Numbered from the stretch's first letter, positions 1-7,839 are shown. The stretch is 12,084 nt of DNA from Myxococcales bacterium (GCA_007131745.1 SLPX01000394.1:1-12084); one strand, 5' to 3'. The notes: a model not told the origin generated them from the sequence alone. Program-made: numbers and translations.

Positions 1-476
1 AAATTGGAGGAATACAGCATTTTAAACTTCACTCTCGAGTATTCCTGTCGCCAGCGTATCACTACACTCGCCGCAAACTCGGCATTTTCCAAATTAACAG
101 GAGAGACTGTCCTTTGGATGACGGCTGCCTGTTACAATCGTCTTTTTCCTCGGAAACTCATGGGGGCACAGCAACCCTGACGGCGAAACCTTTCGACCGG
201 TGGATAATCCGAACACAAGCCGGGTTGCACCATACACGCTTCATAAACCCCTCCAGGTATTTGAGCAACACCGGTGAAATCCTTCTCATTCGAAGAGACT
301 TGTTGTATCAGCACGAATTGCAATTTGATTTTCGAGTTGCAAGATCGTGGCATATAGGCATCGCCTGGTTCTTTGAATACAACCATTCCAACATCAGACC
401 CGAAACAACCGGTTGGGACGAAAACTATCATCGCCACATAATTAAAATCCAAACCCATTACAGTTTCCTTGACTGA
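1..476 (+). CDS. 3' end of a probable outer-membrane beta-barrel protein (partial)
   Basis: The frame is open from the left edge of the window (first full codon at 3) to a TGA at 474-476, so this is the C-terminal ~157 residues of a gene that begins outside. No family is recognised. The visible part shows alternating polar and hydrophobic/aromatic residues in successive segments of about 10-12 residues (for example HELQFDFRV, WHIGIAWFFEY, and the final HIIKIQTHYSF), separated by short polar turns. This is the pattern of transmembrane beta-strands of a diderm outer-membrane barrel, and the last strand ends in aromatic-x-F two residues before the C-terminus, close to the usual terminal Phe signal. 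A barrel role is inferred from pattern only; a periplasmic beta-rich protein is possible. An in-frame TTG at 114 is unlikely to be the real start because the frame continues upstream. The next gene starts 61 bases downstream on the same strand. Confidence 0.55.
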   Translation, partial: IGGIQHFKLHSRVFLSPAYHYTRRKLGIFQINRRDCPLDDGCLLQSSFSSETHGGTATLTAKPFDRWIIRTQAGLHHTRFINPSRYLSNTGEILLIRRDLLYQHELQFDFRVARSWHIGIAWFFEYNHSNIRPETTGWDENYHRHIIKIQTHYSFLD

Positions 477-521
477 AACAGGCAAAAAGCAAAATGATGA
501 GAGAAATAACATTTAAGCCGG

Positions 522-529
522 AAGGAGAT
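522..529 (+). promoter_or_regulatory. Strong ribosome binding site for the repeat-protein gene
   Basis: An AAGGAGA-type Shine-Dalgarno sequence lies about 8 bases before the ATG at 538. It fixes this ATG as the start and suggests efficient translation, in contrast to the TTG start of the following gene, which has only a weak GGAAG-type match. Confidence 0.7.
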
Positions 530-537
530 ATTCCAAG

Positions 538-2028
538 ATGGAGACATGGGAAATAATCGCACTTATCGCAGTCCCGGCTTCACTGTTGGCAATATGGCTC
601 ATCTATCAGAACTTCAATTCCCTGGATCATATATGGCGGAAGTTTGCTCGATCCCGCAAGCTCCGCTATTTCCCGGGAAACAACAGGGCTGCTCCCAGAA
701 TTATCGGCTCATACGGTAAAACGCCGATTGAAATCACGGTTGAATCCTATGAAAAAGATCGGAGCATTGGGATTTGCACCCGCTTTTCCGCATACTTCTC
801 CGTTTCGCCGCCCTCCGGCATGAACGTGGCTTCCTTACAATATGAAGACGTGTTCGGCGCTCACTTCGGCGGCACGGAAATCAGCGTGGAAGATGATGCT
901 CTTGAAGGAGCATACACTTTTCACGGTCATGATGAAGAATCCATAGCTCGGTTACTCACGGTAGAAAGATCAAAACAAGCTCTCATGAGATTCGTTTCGG
1001 ATCACCGGAGATGTGCAATAACCGCGCATCGCTCGGTGTTTGTAATTCCGGAAGCTGTCCGAAACGCTGAAACCCTTATGAAGGGACTTGATGATGTTAC
1101 AGCTGTGGTCAAGGAACTGGAACATGTCTTGATGGAAGAAAAACCCAAAGCTGAGGATAAGGCGGACAAGGACCAAAAATCCGAGAAAATCAAAACCGAC
1201 GATAAAGAAACCAAGGATAAAAAAGCCGACAAAGTGAAAACCGACGATAAAGAGGCCAAAGATCAAAAAGCCGACAAGGTGAAAGCCGACGATAAAGAGA
1301 CCAAAGATCAAAAAGCCGACAAAGTGAAAGCCGACGATAAAGAGACCAAAGATCAAAAAGCCGACAAAGTGAAAACCGACGATAAAGAGGCCAAAGATCA
1401 AAAAGCCGACAAGGTGAAAACCGAGTCAAAAACCACATCAGAAAAGAAGGGCCAAGAAAGAATTATCCGAAAGATTCCCGACTTGCCCGAACTGATAGTC
1501 CGAACAAAAGCAGAAAACAAAAAGGACGAGGCAATACCCGTTGAGCGGAGACCATCTGGATTATCAGGGTTGGAAAACAAAAAAACAACAGATCCACCGA
1601 AAAAAGAAAAACCTGAACAACAAAAAGCCGTGAATCAAAACAATGAAGACCTTTCCGTTTCCACTGGAATACCCGAAAAAAAGAAAGGGGATCCGGTATC
1701 AATGGAAGAAATGGCCCATGTGTGGTCAAAAGATATCGGTCCGGTGGATCGCCGTGCGATAATCAAAAAACTATCAAAAGGAACGGTGACCTGCACCGTC
1801 GAGGTGGAAGAGATAACCTGGACTACGGGGGTGGAACTGAGATCCGATATCATGATGGGACGAACCGTCATAGGAATCATGGGCGAGGATCAATGGGTGG
1901 CGGTTCGCTTTTCAAAAAACCGCTCTGACGCCATTAAAAAACACAAACCTGGTGAAAAGATTCCGGTGCAGGGAAAAATCGTGGACTGGGATGACGTAAA
2001 AAGCAGGATAATCCTGGAAGTTCGTTGA
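538..2028 (+). CDS. Membrane-anchored protein with Lys/Asp-rich tandem repeat and possible C-terminal OB fold
   Basis: Unrecognised protein of 496 residues. Residues ~5-24 form one hydrophobic segment followed by a basic stretch (RKFARSRK, 34-41), so by the positive-inside rule the rest should face the cytoplasm. Residues ~40-200 form a globular domain with mixed beta/alpha character that I cannot assign. Residues ~200-385 are low-complexity, rich in K, D, E and Q. They contain a 15-residue repeat of the type ADKVK-T/A-DDKE-A/T-KDQK: four near-identical units at 230-289, a diverged one at 215-229 and a partial one after 289. Residues ~387-496 return to a folded pattern: a helix (SMEEMAHVW), then strands with a lysine-plus-glycine turn (KKHKPGEKIPVQGKIVDWDD), resembling an OB-fold domain of the tRNA_anti-like kind. 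That is inference only. The ATG follows a strong Shine-Dalgarno. The gene lies 61 bases after the barrel gene and 77 bases before uvrA, so co-transcription is possible. Confidence is high that it is a gene and low for any function. Confidence 0.8.
   Translation: METWEIIALIAVPASLLAIWLIYQNFNSLDHIWRKFARSRKLRYFPGNNRAAPRIIGSYGKTPIEITVESYEKDRSIGICTRFSAYFSVSPPSGMNVASLQYEDVFGAHFGGTEISVEDDALEGAYTFHGHDEESIARLLTVERSKQALMRFVSDHRRCAITAHRSVFVIPEAVRNAETLMKGLDDVTAVVKELEHVLMEEKPKAEDKADKDQKSEKIKTDDKETKDKKADKVKTDDKEAKDQKADKVKADDKETKDQKADKVKADDKETKDQKADKVKTDDKEAKDQKADKVKTESKTTSEKKGQERIIRKIPDLPELIVRTKAENKKDEAIPVERRPSGLSGLENKKTTDPPKKEKPEQQKAVNQNNEDLSVSTGIPEKKKGDPVSMEEMAHVWSKDIGPVDRRAIIKKLSKGTVTCTVEVEEITWTTGVELRSDIMMGRTVIGIMGEDQWVAVRFSKNRSDAIKKHKPGEKIPVQGKIVDWDDVKSRIILEVR
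1180..1425 (+). repeat. In-frame 45-bp tandem repeat inside the membrane-protein gene
   Basis: Four near-identical 45-base units begin with GCCGAC at 1225, 1270, 1315 and 1360. They are preceded by a diverged unit at 1180-1224 and followed by a partial one at 1405-1425. Differences among the four are mostly ACC/GCC (Thr/Ala), GCC/ACC and AAA/AAG choices. The unit length is a multiple of three, so gain or loss of a unit changes the protein length by 15 residues without shifting the frame. The close nucleotide identity points to recent or ongoing slippage or unequal exchange. Confidence 0.95.
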
Positions 2029-2033
2029 GTGAG

Positions 2034-2102
2034 CGATTTGCCTCCGGTTGAAATGATGCTATTTCACCCACCTGAACCGAAGCAACGGAAGCGAGCAAAT
2101 CG
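2034..2102 (+). promoter_or_regulatory. Nested inverted repeat in front of the uvrA start
   Basis: CGATTTGC at 2034-2041 is a perfect reverse complement of GCAAATCG at 2095-2102. Inside it, CGGTT (2045-2049) pairs with AACCG (2075-2079), and GAAAT (2050-2054) pairs with ATTTC (2061-2065) around a six-base loop. The RNA could fold into one long, bulged stem whose last arm ends three bases before the TTG at 2106 and encloses the only Shine-Dalgarno-like purines (GGAAG, ~2087-2091). No T-tract follows, so a classical terminator is unlikely. Translational control or an mRNA processing site is inferred. Confidence 0.5.
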
Positions 2103-2105
2103 GCA

Positions 2106-5100
2106 TTGGATAAGATAAGTATTTTCGAGGCCCGGCAAAACAACCTCAAATCCATCGATCTGGAAATACCCCACAACTCCATAACAGTAATCACCGGCCC
2201 AAGCGGAGCAGGAAAAAGTTCGTTGGCCATGGACACGTTGTACGCCGAGGGCCAACGTCTCTACGCTGAAACTTTTTCCGCTTATGCACGACAGTTTCTG
2301 GATCGAGTGGATCGTCCGGATGTTCGAAACATCGAATCAATAATGCCTGCTACCGCGGTAAGGCGCAAGGGAGCTGTACGTACTGCAAGATCCACGGTCG
2401 GCACCCTCATCGAGGCCATGTACTCATTGGAGCATTTGTTCGCTCTTGGAGCAGTCCGTAAATGCGATGATTGCAACGGTGCGGTAAAAAATACGCAAAC
2501 AGAAAACGCGGTGGACCGAATCCTGGAATGGGCGGACGGAGAACCGTTAATAATTGGAGCGCCCTTGCGAACCGCGGATTCGATCATGGAGTCCGCTTCG
2601 ACAAAAGAAATTCTTTCAGACCTGGCGGCCGCCGGTTGGACAAGGGTTCTCTATGGAAAGCAGCTCATGCGCATCGAGAATCTTCTGAAAAATGAAGACC
2701 GCGAAAACCCATGGATAGACTGCAGAATCGATGTTGTTTTGGATCGTTTGAAACCGGCAAAGCGAAACCGGCGAAGGCTGTCCGAGGCTGTTGAGCATGG
2801 GTGGCGCATTGGCAGGGGAATTCTTCGCGCTTATCGAACTCAAAACGGGGCAACGGGTGAATTCCTGGACATTGCGCGGGGTCTTGTATGTTCTGCATGT
2901 AACAAGTCTTATCCCCCCGTTTCCTCCCATATGTTCTCGTTCAACACTGGAATCGGCGCATGCAGTGAATGCAATGGCTACGGAAACACACTTGAATGGG
3001 ATGGCGCCGCAATTGTACCGGACGAGGAAAAGACCCTGAGAGAAGGCGCTGTCTATCCGTTCACCATGCCGTCATTCCACCAAGCGCGATTTGATCTTTT
3101 AAACGCGTGCATCCGTGTCGGGATAAAAACCGACATTCCTTTCAAGCTGCTCACGGAAAAAGCTCGCTCGTTCGTCTTTCGGGGAGATTCCAACTTCTAC
3201 GGCGTGGAGGGGTTGTTTGATTACCTCCAGAAAAAACAATACAAGATGCATGTCAGAGTGCTCTTGTCGAGATTCAGAAAAGGCGTGACGTGCCGAAAAT
3301 GCAAGGGAAGCCGACTGTCGCCCGAGGCTCTTAGATACGAACTATGGGGAAAGACGATAGACCGAGCCGCAGCCCTGACGGCCGTGGATCTTGTCAACTG
3401 GCTCAAAGAACAGAAACAAACCACAAACCGGGGACCGGAAGAAACTCTCCTTTCCGACTTGCTACAAAGAGCACAAACACTTGAGGCGCTAGGTCTCGGC
3501 CACCTCACGCTGGATCGGCCGGCTCGCACCTTGTCCGGAGGAGAACTGTCCCGGGTTCACTTGACGAGAGCGGTCGGATCACGGCCTGCCGGCACCCTTT
3601 ACATCCTGGATGAACCTACAACCGGGCTGCATTGCACTGATGTTGAATCCATGTGCGATGTCATCGAGGATCTATCGGCCATGGAGAACACGGTCGTGGT
3701 GGTGGAAAACAATCCGATAGTCACCGCACGCGCACACCATGTCGTTGAACTCGGCCCCGAATCAGGTGAAAAGGGAGGAAGGCTGGTATACGAAGGGCCT
3801 TGCAGAAATGTTTCAAAAAAGCTTCCAAGAAAGTTTCCCCGACATGAGGCTGTCTTGGTCGAACCGCCCGAACCTAGCGGGTGGATCCATGTGGAAAACG
3901 CGTGCATCAACAACATCCGAAATCTTTCTTTGTCTATCCCGCTGGGCAATCTTGTGGTGATTACCGGAGTCAGTGGATCGGGCAAATCCAGTCTCCTGGA
4001 AGAAGTCATTTTCAAGAATCTCGAGCGCTGTTCAAAAAAATGGACAAAGCTTCTACGCGAAAAGGGCAAAGCGCGGACATGCAACAAAGGCAAAAAACTC
4101 ACCGAATGGATTGAACCGGTTGCAAATGCAAAAAGAATGCTCCTGGAGGGTAGGCTCAAAGAAATAAAATTGCTGGATCAAAACCCCATCGGACGTAGTT
4201 CCCGCTCCAATCCGGCGACATACATGAAAGCCCTAGATCCGATTCGAAAACTATTCGCCGAACAGCCTGACGCAAAAAGGCTCGGCATGGGACCGGGTTG
4301 TTTTTCCTTCAATTCACCATCAGGCCGATGTCCGCGTTGCGAAGGCGCGGGGTTTGAAAAAATTGAAATGCAATTTCTTGCAGACATGGAGTTGAGATGC
4401 CCGGAATGCAACGGAAATAGGTATCGTCCGGAGGTGCTGAATGTCCGCTGCATGGGTCTTTCCATAGCAGACATCCTGAACACTACCGTTGATGAAGCCG
4501 TAAAGACATTTTCAGATCACACGAACTTTATTTCCAGGATAACCCCCATGCAAAAGGTGGGTTTGGGTTATCTGAAACTTGGACAACCGGCAACCACTCT
4601 CTCCGGCGGAGAAGCCCAGCGAATGAAGCTCGCCCGCATCCTTCATTCCGCATCCCCTTCCAGCCTCCTGTTGCTCGACGAACCCACGGCAGGATTGCAT
4701 GAATCAGATATCGAAGTGCTTGTAAACCTTTGGAACAAACTGGTCTCAGACGGTGTAACGGTATGGGTGGTAGAGCACGATCTCTCGGTAATCTCCCGCG
4801 CGCATCACCTTATCGACCTGGGACCGGGCGGAGGTCCGGCCGGGGGAAAAGTGGTGGTTCAAGGCGATGTAATACAGGTTGCAAAATGCAAAAGTTCCCG
4901 CACCGGAAAAGCTCTTCAAAAGTATATCCTGAACGATTCTTTGCCCGCCGCGAAAAGTGATAGAAAAAAAAACAACCGGCCGACAACCCATTCCTTAAAA
5001 GGACACATTTTGGTTCAGGGCGCCCGGGAGCACAATCTACAGGATATCACCGTCAAGATTCCGAGAAAGAAACTCGTGGGAATAACCGGAGTAAGCGGCT

Positions 5101-7580
5101 CGGGAAAATCCACGCTTGCTTTTGACATTGTTTTCGCCGAAGGCCAACGGTTGTACCTTGAAAGCCGAGATGCCTACATCCGCACCAATATCAGGCCGCT
5201 TCCACGGCCGAATGTTCAAAAAATTTCCGGCATCCCTCCCACTGCAGCCGTTTCTCAGAGAACGTCCGGAGGATCACAGCGATCCACCGTAGCAGTGGTT
5301 ACGGAGATCTCGCATTACCTGCGACTTCTGTATTCCAGGTTCGGCGTGCAGTATTGTCCCGATTGTGATGTAGCCATAAAAACGTCCTCACGAAAAGAAA
5401 TGATCCGCGAGATCACTCGTCTTTCCAAATCCGAAAAAATCCATCTCGCGGTGCCCGTGGTGAGATCCAGAAAAGGCCGTCATGTTCAGACTCTGGTTCG
5501 TTTGAAAAGAAAAGGTTTCGAACAGGCACGGATTGACGGATGCATAACAGCCCTGAAACCTCTTCCCGAGCTCGCCAGGTACAATGAACACGACATAGAT
5601 GCAATCATCGGAGTTCTGGACAAGCGGTCGACAGGGCAAGAGTTGAATGATTCGGTAGCCGCGGCTCTCAATTTGAATTCCACCATTGTCTTAATATCCG
5701 ACCACAACAATGACACAGTGCTCAGCACAGGCCGGACTTGTCCAGGCTGCAACAGAGGTTTTGAACCACTCGACCCGCTGATGCTTTCCTTTAACAGCCG
5801 CCGCGGTGCCTGTCCCGGATGCGGGGGACTGGGAATAAAACGCGGAAAAAAGTTGGATCCCGAAACACTTGATGAGGATACAAACAGCAACAAACCGAAG
5901 AGTCGATCAAATGATTGTTCGTCTTTTGAAACCATTGTGTCAAAAGAAACCGTCTGTAAAGATTGCAACGGTCAAAGACTCCGGCCCGAATCAAGATCGG
6001 TCAAGTTAGACGGAATTACCCTGCCCGCACTCACCGCTCTTTTCGCTTCCGAAGCTGTTGAAAGGGTGAAGGGAATGAAATTCATTGGCGCTGGAAGCTC
6101 CAGAGCATCTGAAATCGTGAGAGAGGTGATTTCAAGGATCAGCGCACTTGACCGCCTAGGGCTCGGTTACCTCACCCTGGATCGAAGAACAAGCACCTTG
6201 AGTTCCGGAGAAGCACAGAGAGTACGCCTAGCCGCCCTTCTAGGTTCCGGCCTTTCCGGAGCTTGTTACGTTTTGGACGAGCCGACCATAGGCTTGCATC
6301 CCCAAGACACGGGCCGAATGCTTTCCGCATTTAAAACCTTCACCCGACGGGGATGCACGGTCGTTGTTGTCGAACACGACGAATCGGTTATCAGGTCGTG
6401 TGATCATGTTATCGACATGGGACCGGGCGCGGGTAAATACGGAGGCCGCATTGTCGAATCCGGAACCGTCGAGAAAATCGAAAGAACCCGAAAATCCAAA
6501 ACAGGTCAAGCGCTGAGAGAGGCCGAAAGCCGGCGGAAAAGCTCCCCCTGCTACAAGAGCAAAGCCAAACTCCATAACGATAAAGCAGTCCTGACTATCA
6601 AACGTGCAAGACTGTACAATCTTAAAAACATCTCGGTTTCATTTCTACAAGGCTCCCTGAATGCGGTCACCGGTGTAAGCGGTTCCGGCAAATCATCCCT
6701 GGTCATGGGAGTTCTTGCCGATGCTGTTGATGGACTTCTCAAAAAAAGACGGCCCAAGTGGTCGGATGGAATACAAACTACTTTTCCGATAGACAGTTTG
6801 AAGATTGTTACAAGCGCTCCCATAGGACATACTTCCAGGTCGGTGGTAGCAACCTATTTGGGAATATTCGACCACATAAGGAATCTTTTTTCCGGTCGCG
6901 CCGAAGCCAAAATGAAAGGCTATTCTCCTGCGTCATTCAGTTTCAACGTCGATGGCGGGCGCTGCGATGCATGTAGGGGCAAAGGTGAAACAAAGGTCGA
7001 AATGAAATTCCTTCCCGATGTTTTCATTCCATGCGAATTCTGCGAAACACGGCGCTACCGACCCGAGATCCTGGATATCATGTATCGCGGACACGACATT
7101 TCATCGGTTCTGTCTATGTCCGTACGGGACGCTCTTGATCTTTTCCAGGGGGTTTGGCACATCCGTCGTCCCCTTGAGCTTCTATCGGAACTGGGCTTGG
7201 ACTACCTTGCCATCGGTCAACCCAGCCCCACTCTTTCGGGAGGAGAGGCTCAGCGAATCCGGCTGGCTTCCGAGATTTCTTCAACTTCACGCAATACAAT
7301 CTACTTGCTGGACGAGCCCACAACCGGTCTGCACATGGCCGACGTGAAACTCTTGATTCAGGCTCTTCGCCGGCTCGCATCCCGGGAAAACACTATCGTA
7401 ATCATCGAACACAACCTGGATTTAATATCCGAATGCGATCACGTGGTGGATCTCGGTCCGGGCGGCGGGCCCAGCGGCGGCAGTGTGACCGCTGCCGGCC
7501 CTCCGGCCCAAGTTGCACTCGCCGAAACACCGACCGGAGTGTTTTTAGGAAAAAACATGGGATTCTCCAGACACCGATAA
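2106..7580 (+). CDS. uvrA: Tandem-fused UvrA-type excinuclease ATPase (four ABC modules)
   Basis: UvrA is the damage-recognition ATPase of nucleotide excision repair: it scans DNA and loads UvrB. A usual UvrA has about 940 residues and two ABC modules. This protein has 1824 and contains two UvrA-like halves (about 1-945 and 963-1824) joined by a basic linker. ABC1: Walker A GPSGAGKSS (31-39), CxxC pairs at 120/123, 262/265, 286/289 and 396/399, signature LSGGE 476, LDEP 501. ABC2: Walker A 621-629, zinc module C742/745-C765/768, LSGGE 832, LDEP 857, EHD 890-892. ABC3: Walker A 995-1003, CxxC at 1084, 1212, 1236 and 1284, LSSGE 1365, LDEP 1390, EHD 1423-1425. ABC4: Walker A 1523-1531, zinc module C1620/1623-C1643/1646, LSGGE 1710, LDEP 1735, EHN 1768-1770. 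Altered residues: ABC1 has Arg87 for the Q-loop Gln and Asn535 for the switch His; ABC3 has Ser1367 in the signature; ABC4 has Ser1570 for the Q-loop Gln. The TTG start is the only usual start codon between the in-frame TGA at 2073-2075 and the conserved N-terminus (DKI...NNLK). Chlamydial UvrA is a known fusion of similar size. Whether this is the cell's only UvrA cannot be seen here. Confidence 0.93.
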   Translation: MDKISIFEARQNNLKSIDLEIPHNSITVITGPSGAGKSSLAMDTLYAEGQRLYAETFSAYARQFLDRVDRPDVRNIESIMPATAVRRKGAVRTARSTVGTLIEAMYSLEHLFALGAVRKCDDCNGAVKNTQTENAVDRILEWADGEPLIIGAPLRTADSIMESASTKEILSDLAAAGWTRVLYGKQLMRIENLLKNEDRENPWIDCRIDVVLDRLKPAKRNRRRLSEAVEHGWRIGRGILRAYRTQNGATGEFLDIARGLVCSACNKSYPPVSSHMFSFNTGIGACSECNGYGNTLEWDGAAIVPDEEKTLREGAVYPFTMPSFHQARFDLLNACIRVGIKTDIPFKLLTEKARSFVFRGDSNFYGVEGLFDYLQKKQYKMHVRVLLSRFRKGVTCRKCKGSRLSPEALRYELWGKTIDRAAALTAVDLVNWLKEQKQTTNRGPEETLLSDLLQRAQTLEALGLGHLTLDRPARTLSGGELSRVHLTRAVGSRPAGTLYILDEPTTGLHCTDVESMCDVIEDLSAMENTVVVVENNPIVTARAHHVVELGPESGEKGGRLVYEGPCRNVSKKLPRKFPRHEAVLVEPPEPSGWIHVENACINNIRNLSLSIPLGNLVVITGVSGSGKSSLLEEVIFKNLERCSKKWTKLLREKGKARTCNKGKKLTEWIEPVANAKRMLLEGRLKEIKLLDQNPIGRSSRSNPATYMKALDPIRKLFAEQPDAKRLGMGPGCFSFNSPSGRCPRCEGAGFEKIEMQFLADMELRCPECNGNRYRPEVLNVRCMGLSIADILNTTVDEAVKTFSDHTNFISRITPMQKVGLGYLKLGQPATTLSGGEAQRMKLARILHSASPSSLLLLDEPTAGLHESDIEVLVNLWNKLVSDGVTVWVVEHDLSVISRAHHLIDLGPGGGPAGGKVVVQGDVIQVAKCKSSRTGKALQKYILNDSLPAAKSDRKKNNRPTTHSLKGHILVQGAREHNLQDITVKIPRKKLVGITGVSGSGKSTLAFDIVFAEGQRLYLESRDAYIRTNIRPLPRPNVQKISGIPPTAAVSQRTSGGSQRSTVAVVTEISHYLRLLYSRFGVQYCPDCDVAIKTSSRKEMIREITRLSKSEKIHLAVPVVRSRKGRHVQTLVRLKRKGFEQARIDGCITALKPLPELARYNEHDIDAIIGVLDKRSTGQELNDSVAAALNLNSTIVLISDHNNDTVLSTGRTCPGCNRGFEPLDPLMLSFNSRRGACPGCGGLGIKRGKKLDPETLDEDTNSNKPKSRSNDCSSFETIVSKETVCKDCNGQRLRPESRSVKLDGITLPALTALFASEAVERVKGMKFIGAGSSRASEIVREVISRISALDRLGLGYLTLDRRTSTLSSGEAQRVRLAALLGSGLSGACYVLDEPTIGLHPQDTGRMLSAFKTFTRRGCTVVVVEHDESVIRSCDHVIDMGPGAGKYGGRIVESGTVEKIERTRKSKTGQALREAESRRKSSPCYKSKAKLHNDKAVLTIKRARLYNLKNISVSFLQGSLNAVTGVSGSGKSSLVMGVLADAVDGLLKKRRPKWSDGIQTTFPIDSLKIVTSAPIGHTSRSVVATYLGIFDHIRNLFSGRAEAKMKGYSPASFSFNVDGGRCDACRGKGETKVEMKFLPDVFIPCEFCETRRYRPEILDIMYRGHDISSVLSMSVRDALDLFQGVWHIRRPLELLSELGLDYLAIGQPSPTLSGGEAQRIRLASEISSTSRNTIYLLDEPTTGLHMADVKLLIQALRRLASRENTIVIIEHNLDLISECDHVVDLGPGGGPSGGSVTAAGPPAQVALAETPTGVFLGKNMGFSRHR

Positions 7581-7679
7581 AATGTTTGACCGTTATTCCG
7601 CGGAAAGTCCCGCTCCCACTGCAACAACTCATCTCTTTGCATTTCTTGTCATAGTCGTCCCCCCTTGTATCGACGCAAC

Positions 7680-7713
7680 AAAAAAAAAGGGGACGAATAC
7701 TGAATTCGTCCCC
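7680..7713 (-). terminator. Rho-independent terminator of the tRNA cluster
   Basis: On the minus strand, a perfect 10-bp stem (GGGGACGAAT with ATTCGTCCCC; arms at 7704-7713 and 7689-7698) with a five-base loop is followed directly by nine T residues (7688-7680). It lies eight bases beyond the 3' end of tRNA-His, so it ends the tRNA transcript. On the plus strand no T-run follows the stem, so it is not a good terminator for uvrA; none is evident in 7581-7680. Confidence 0.9.
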
Positions 7714-7720
7714 TCTATAG

Positions 7721-7794
7721 GGTGAGCGATGGGACTTGAACCCACGACTCCCGGGGCCACAACCCGGTGCTCTACCGACTGAGCTACGCCCACC
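7721..7794 (-). tRNA. tRNA-His (GTG)
   Basis: Cloverleaf on the minus strand: acceptor GTGGGCG/CGCTCAC (one G-T pair), D arm GCTC/GAGC, anticodon stem CCGGG/CCCGG with loop TTGTGGC (anticodon GTG, plus positions 7758-7760), T arm GTGGG/CCCAT with loop TTCAAGT. The extra 5' G at 7794 opposite C73 at 7721 is the identity mark of tRNA-His. CCA is not encoded. It is the last gene of the cluster, just before the terminator. Confidence 0.97.
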
Positions 7795-7803
7795 ATATGT
7801 CAC

Positions 7804-7822
7804 GGCCCTCAGGCCCTCAGGC
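7804..7822 (+). repeat. Short 8-bp tandem duplication in the His-Arg tRNA spacer
   Basis: GGCCCTCA occurs twice in direct succession (7804-7811, 7812-7819), followed by GGC. It is a minor local duplication in the 45-base spacer between the two tRNA genes, with no evident function. Confidence 0.6.
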
Positions 7823-7839
7823 AAAAGACCGTTTTCAAA

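Noticed and set aside
970..1401. A 143-codon minus-strand frame with a highly repetitive Gly/Phe/Ile product opposite the lysine-rich repeat.
   Set aside because: It is the antisense shadow of the 45-bp coding repeat; the plus frame has a strong ribosome binding site and folded domains on both sides.
1225..1425. Possible CRISPR-like array because of regular repeats.
   Set aside because: The units are directly adjacent without spacers, in frame, and encode a continuous low-complexity peptide.
3599..4159. A 186-codon minus-strand frame inside uvrA.
   Set aside because: It lies opposite conserved UvrA motifs (Walker B, ABC1-ABC2 junction) and has no recognisable domain or start signal.
2106..7580. 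Reading the giant ORF as two genes joined by an assembly error.
   Set aside because: The linker (residues ~946-962) is in frame and without stop codons, no start signal or ribosome binding site stands out at the second half, and similar-sized natural UvrA fusions are known from Chlamydia.
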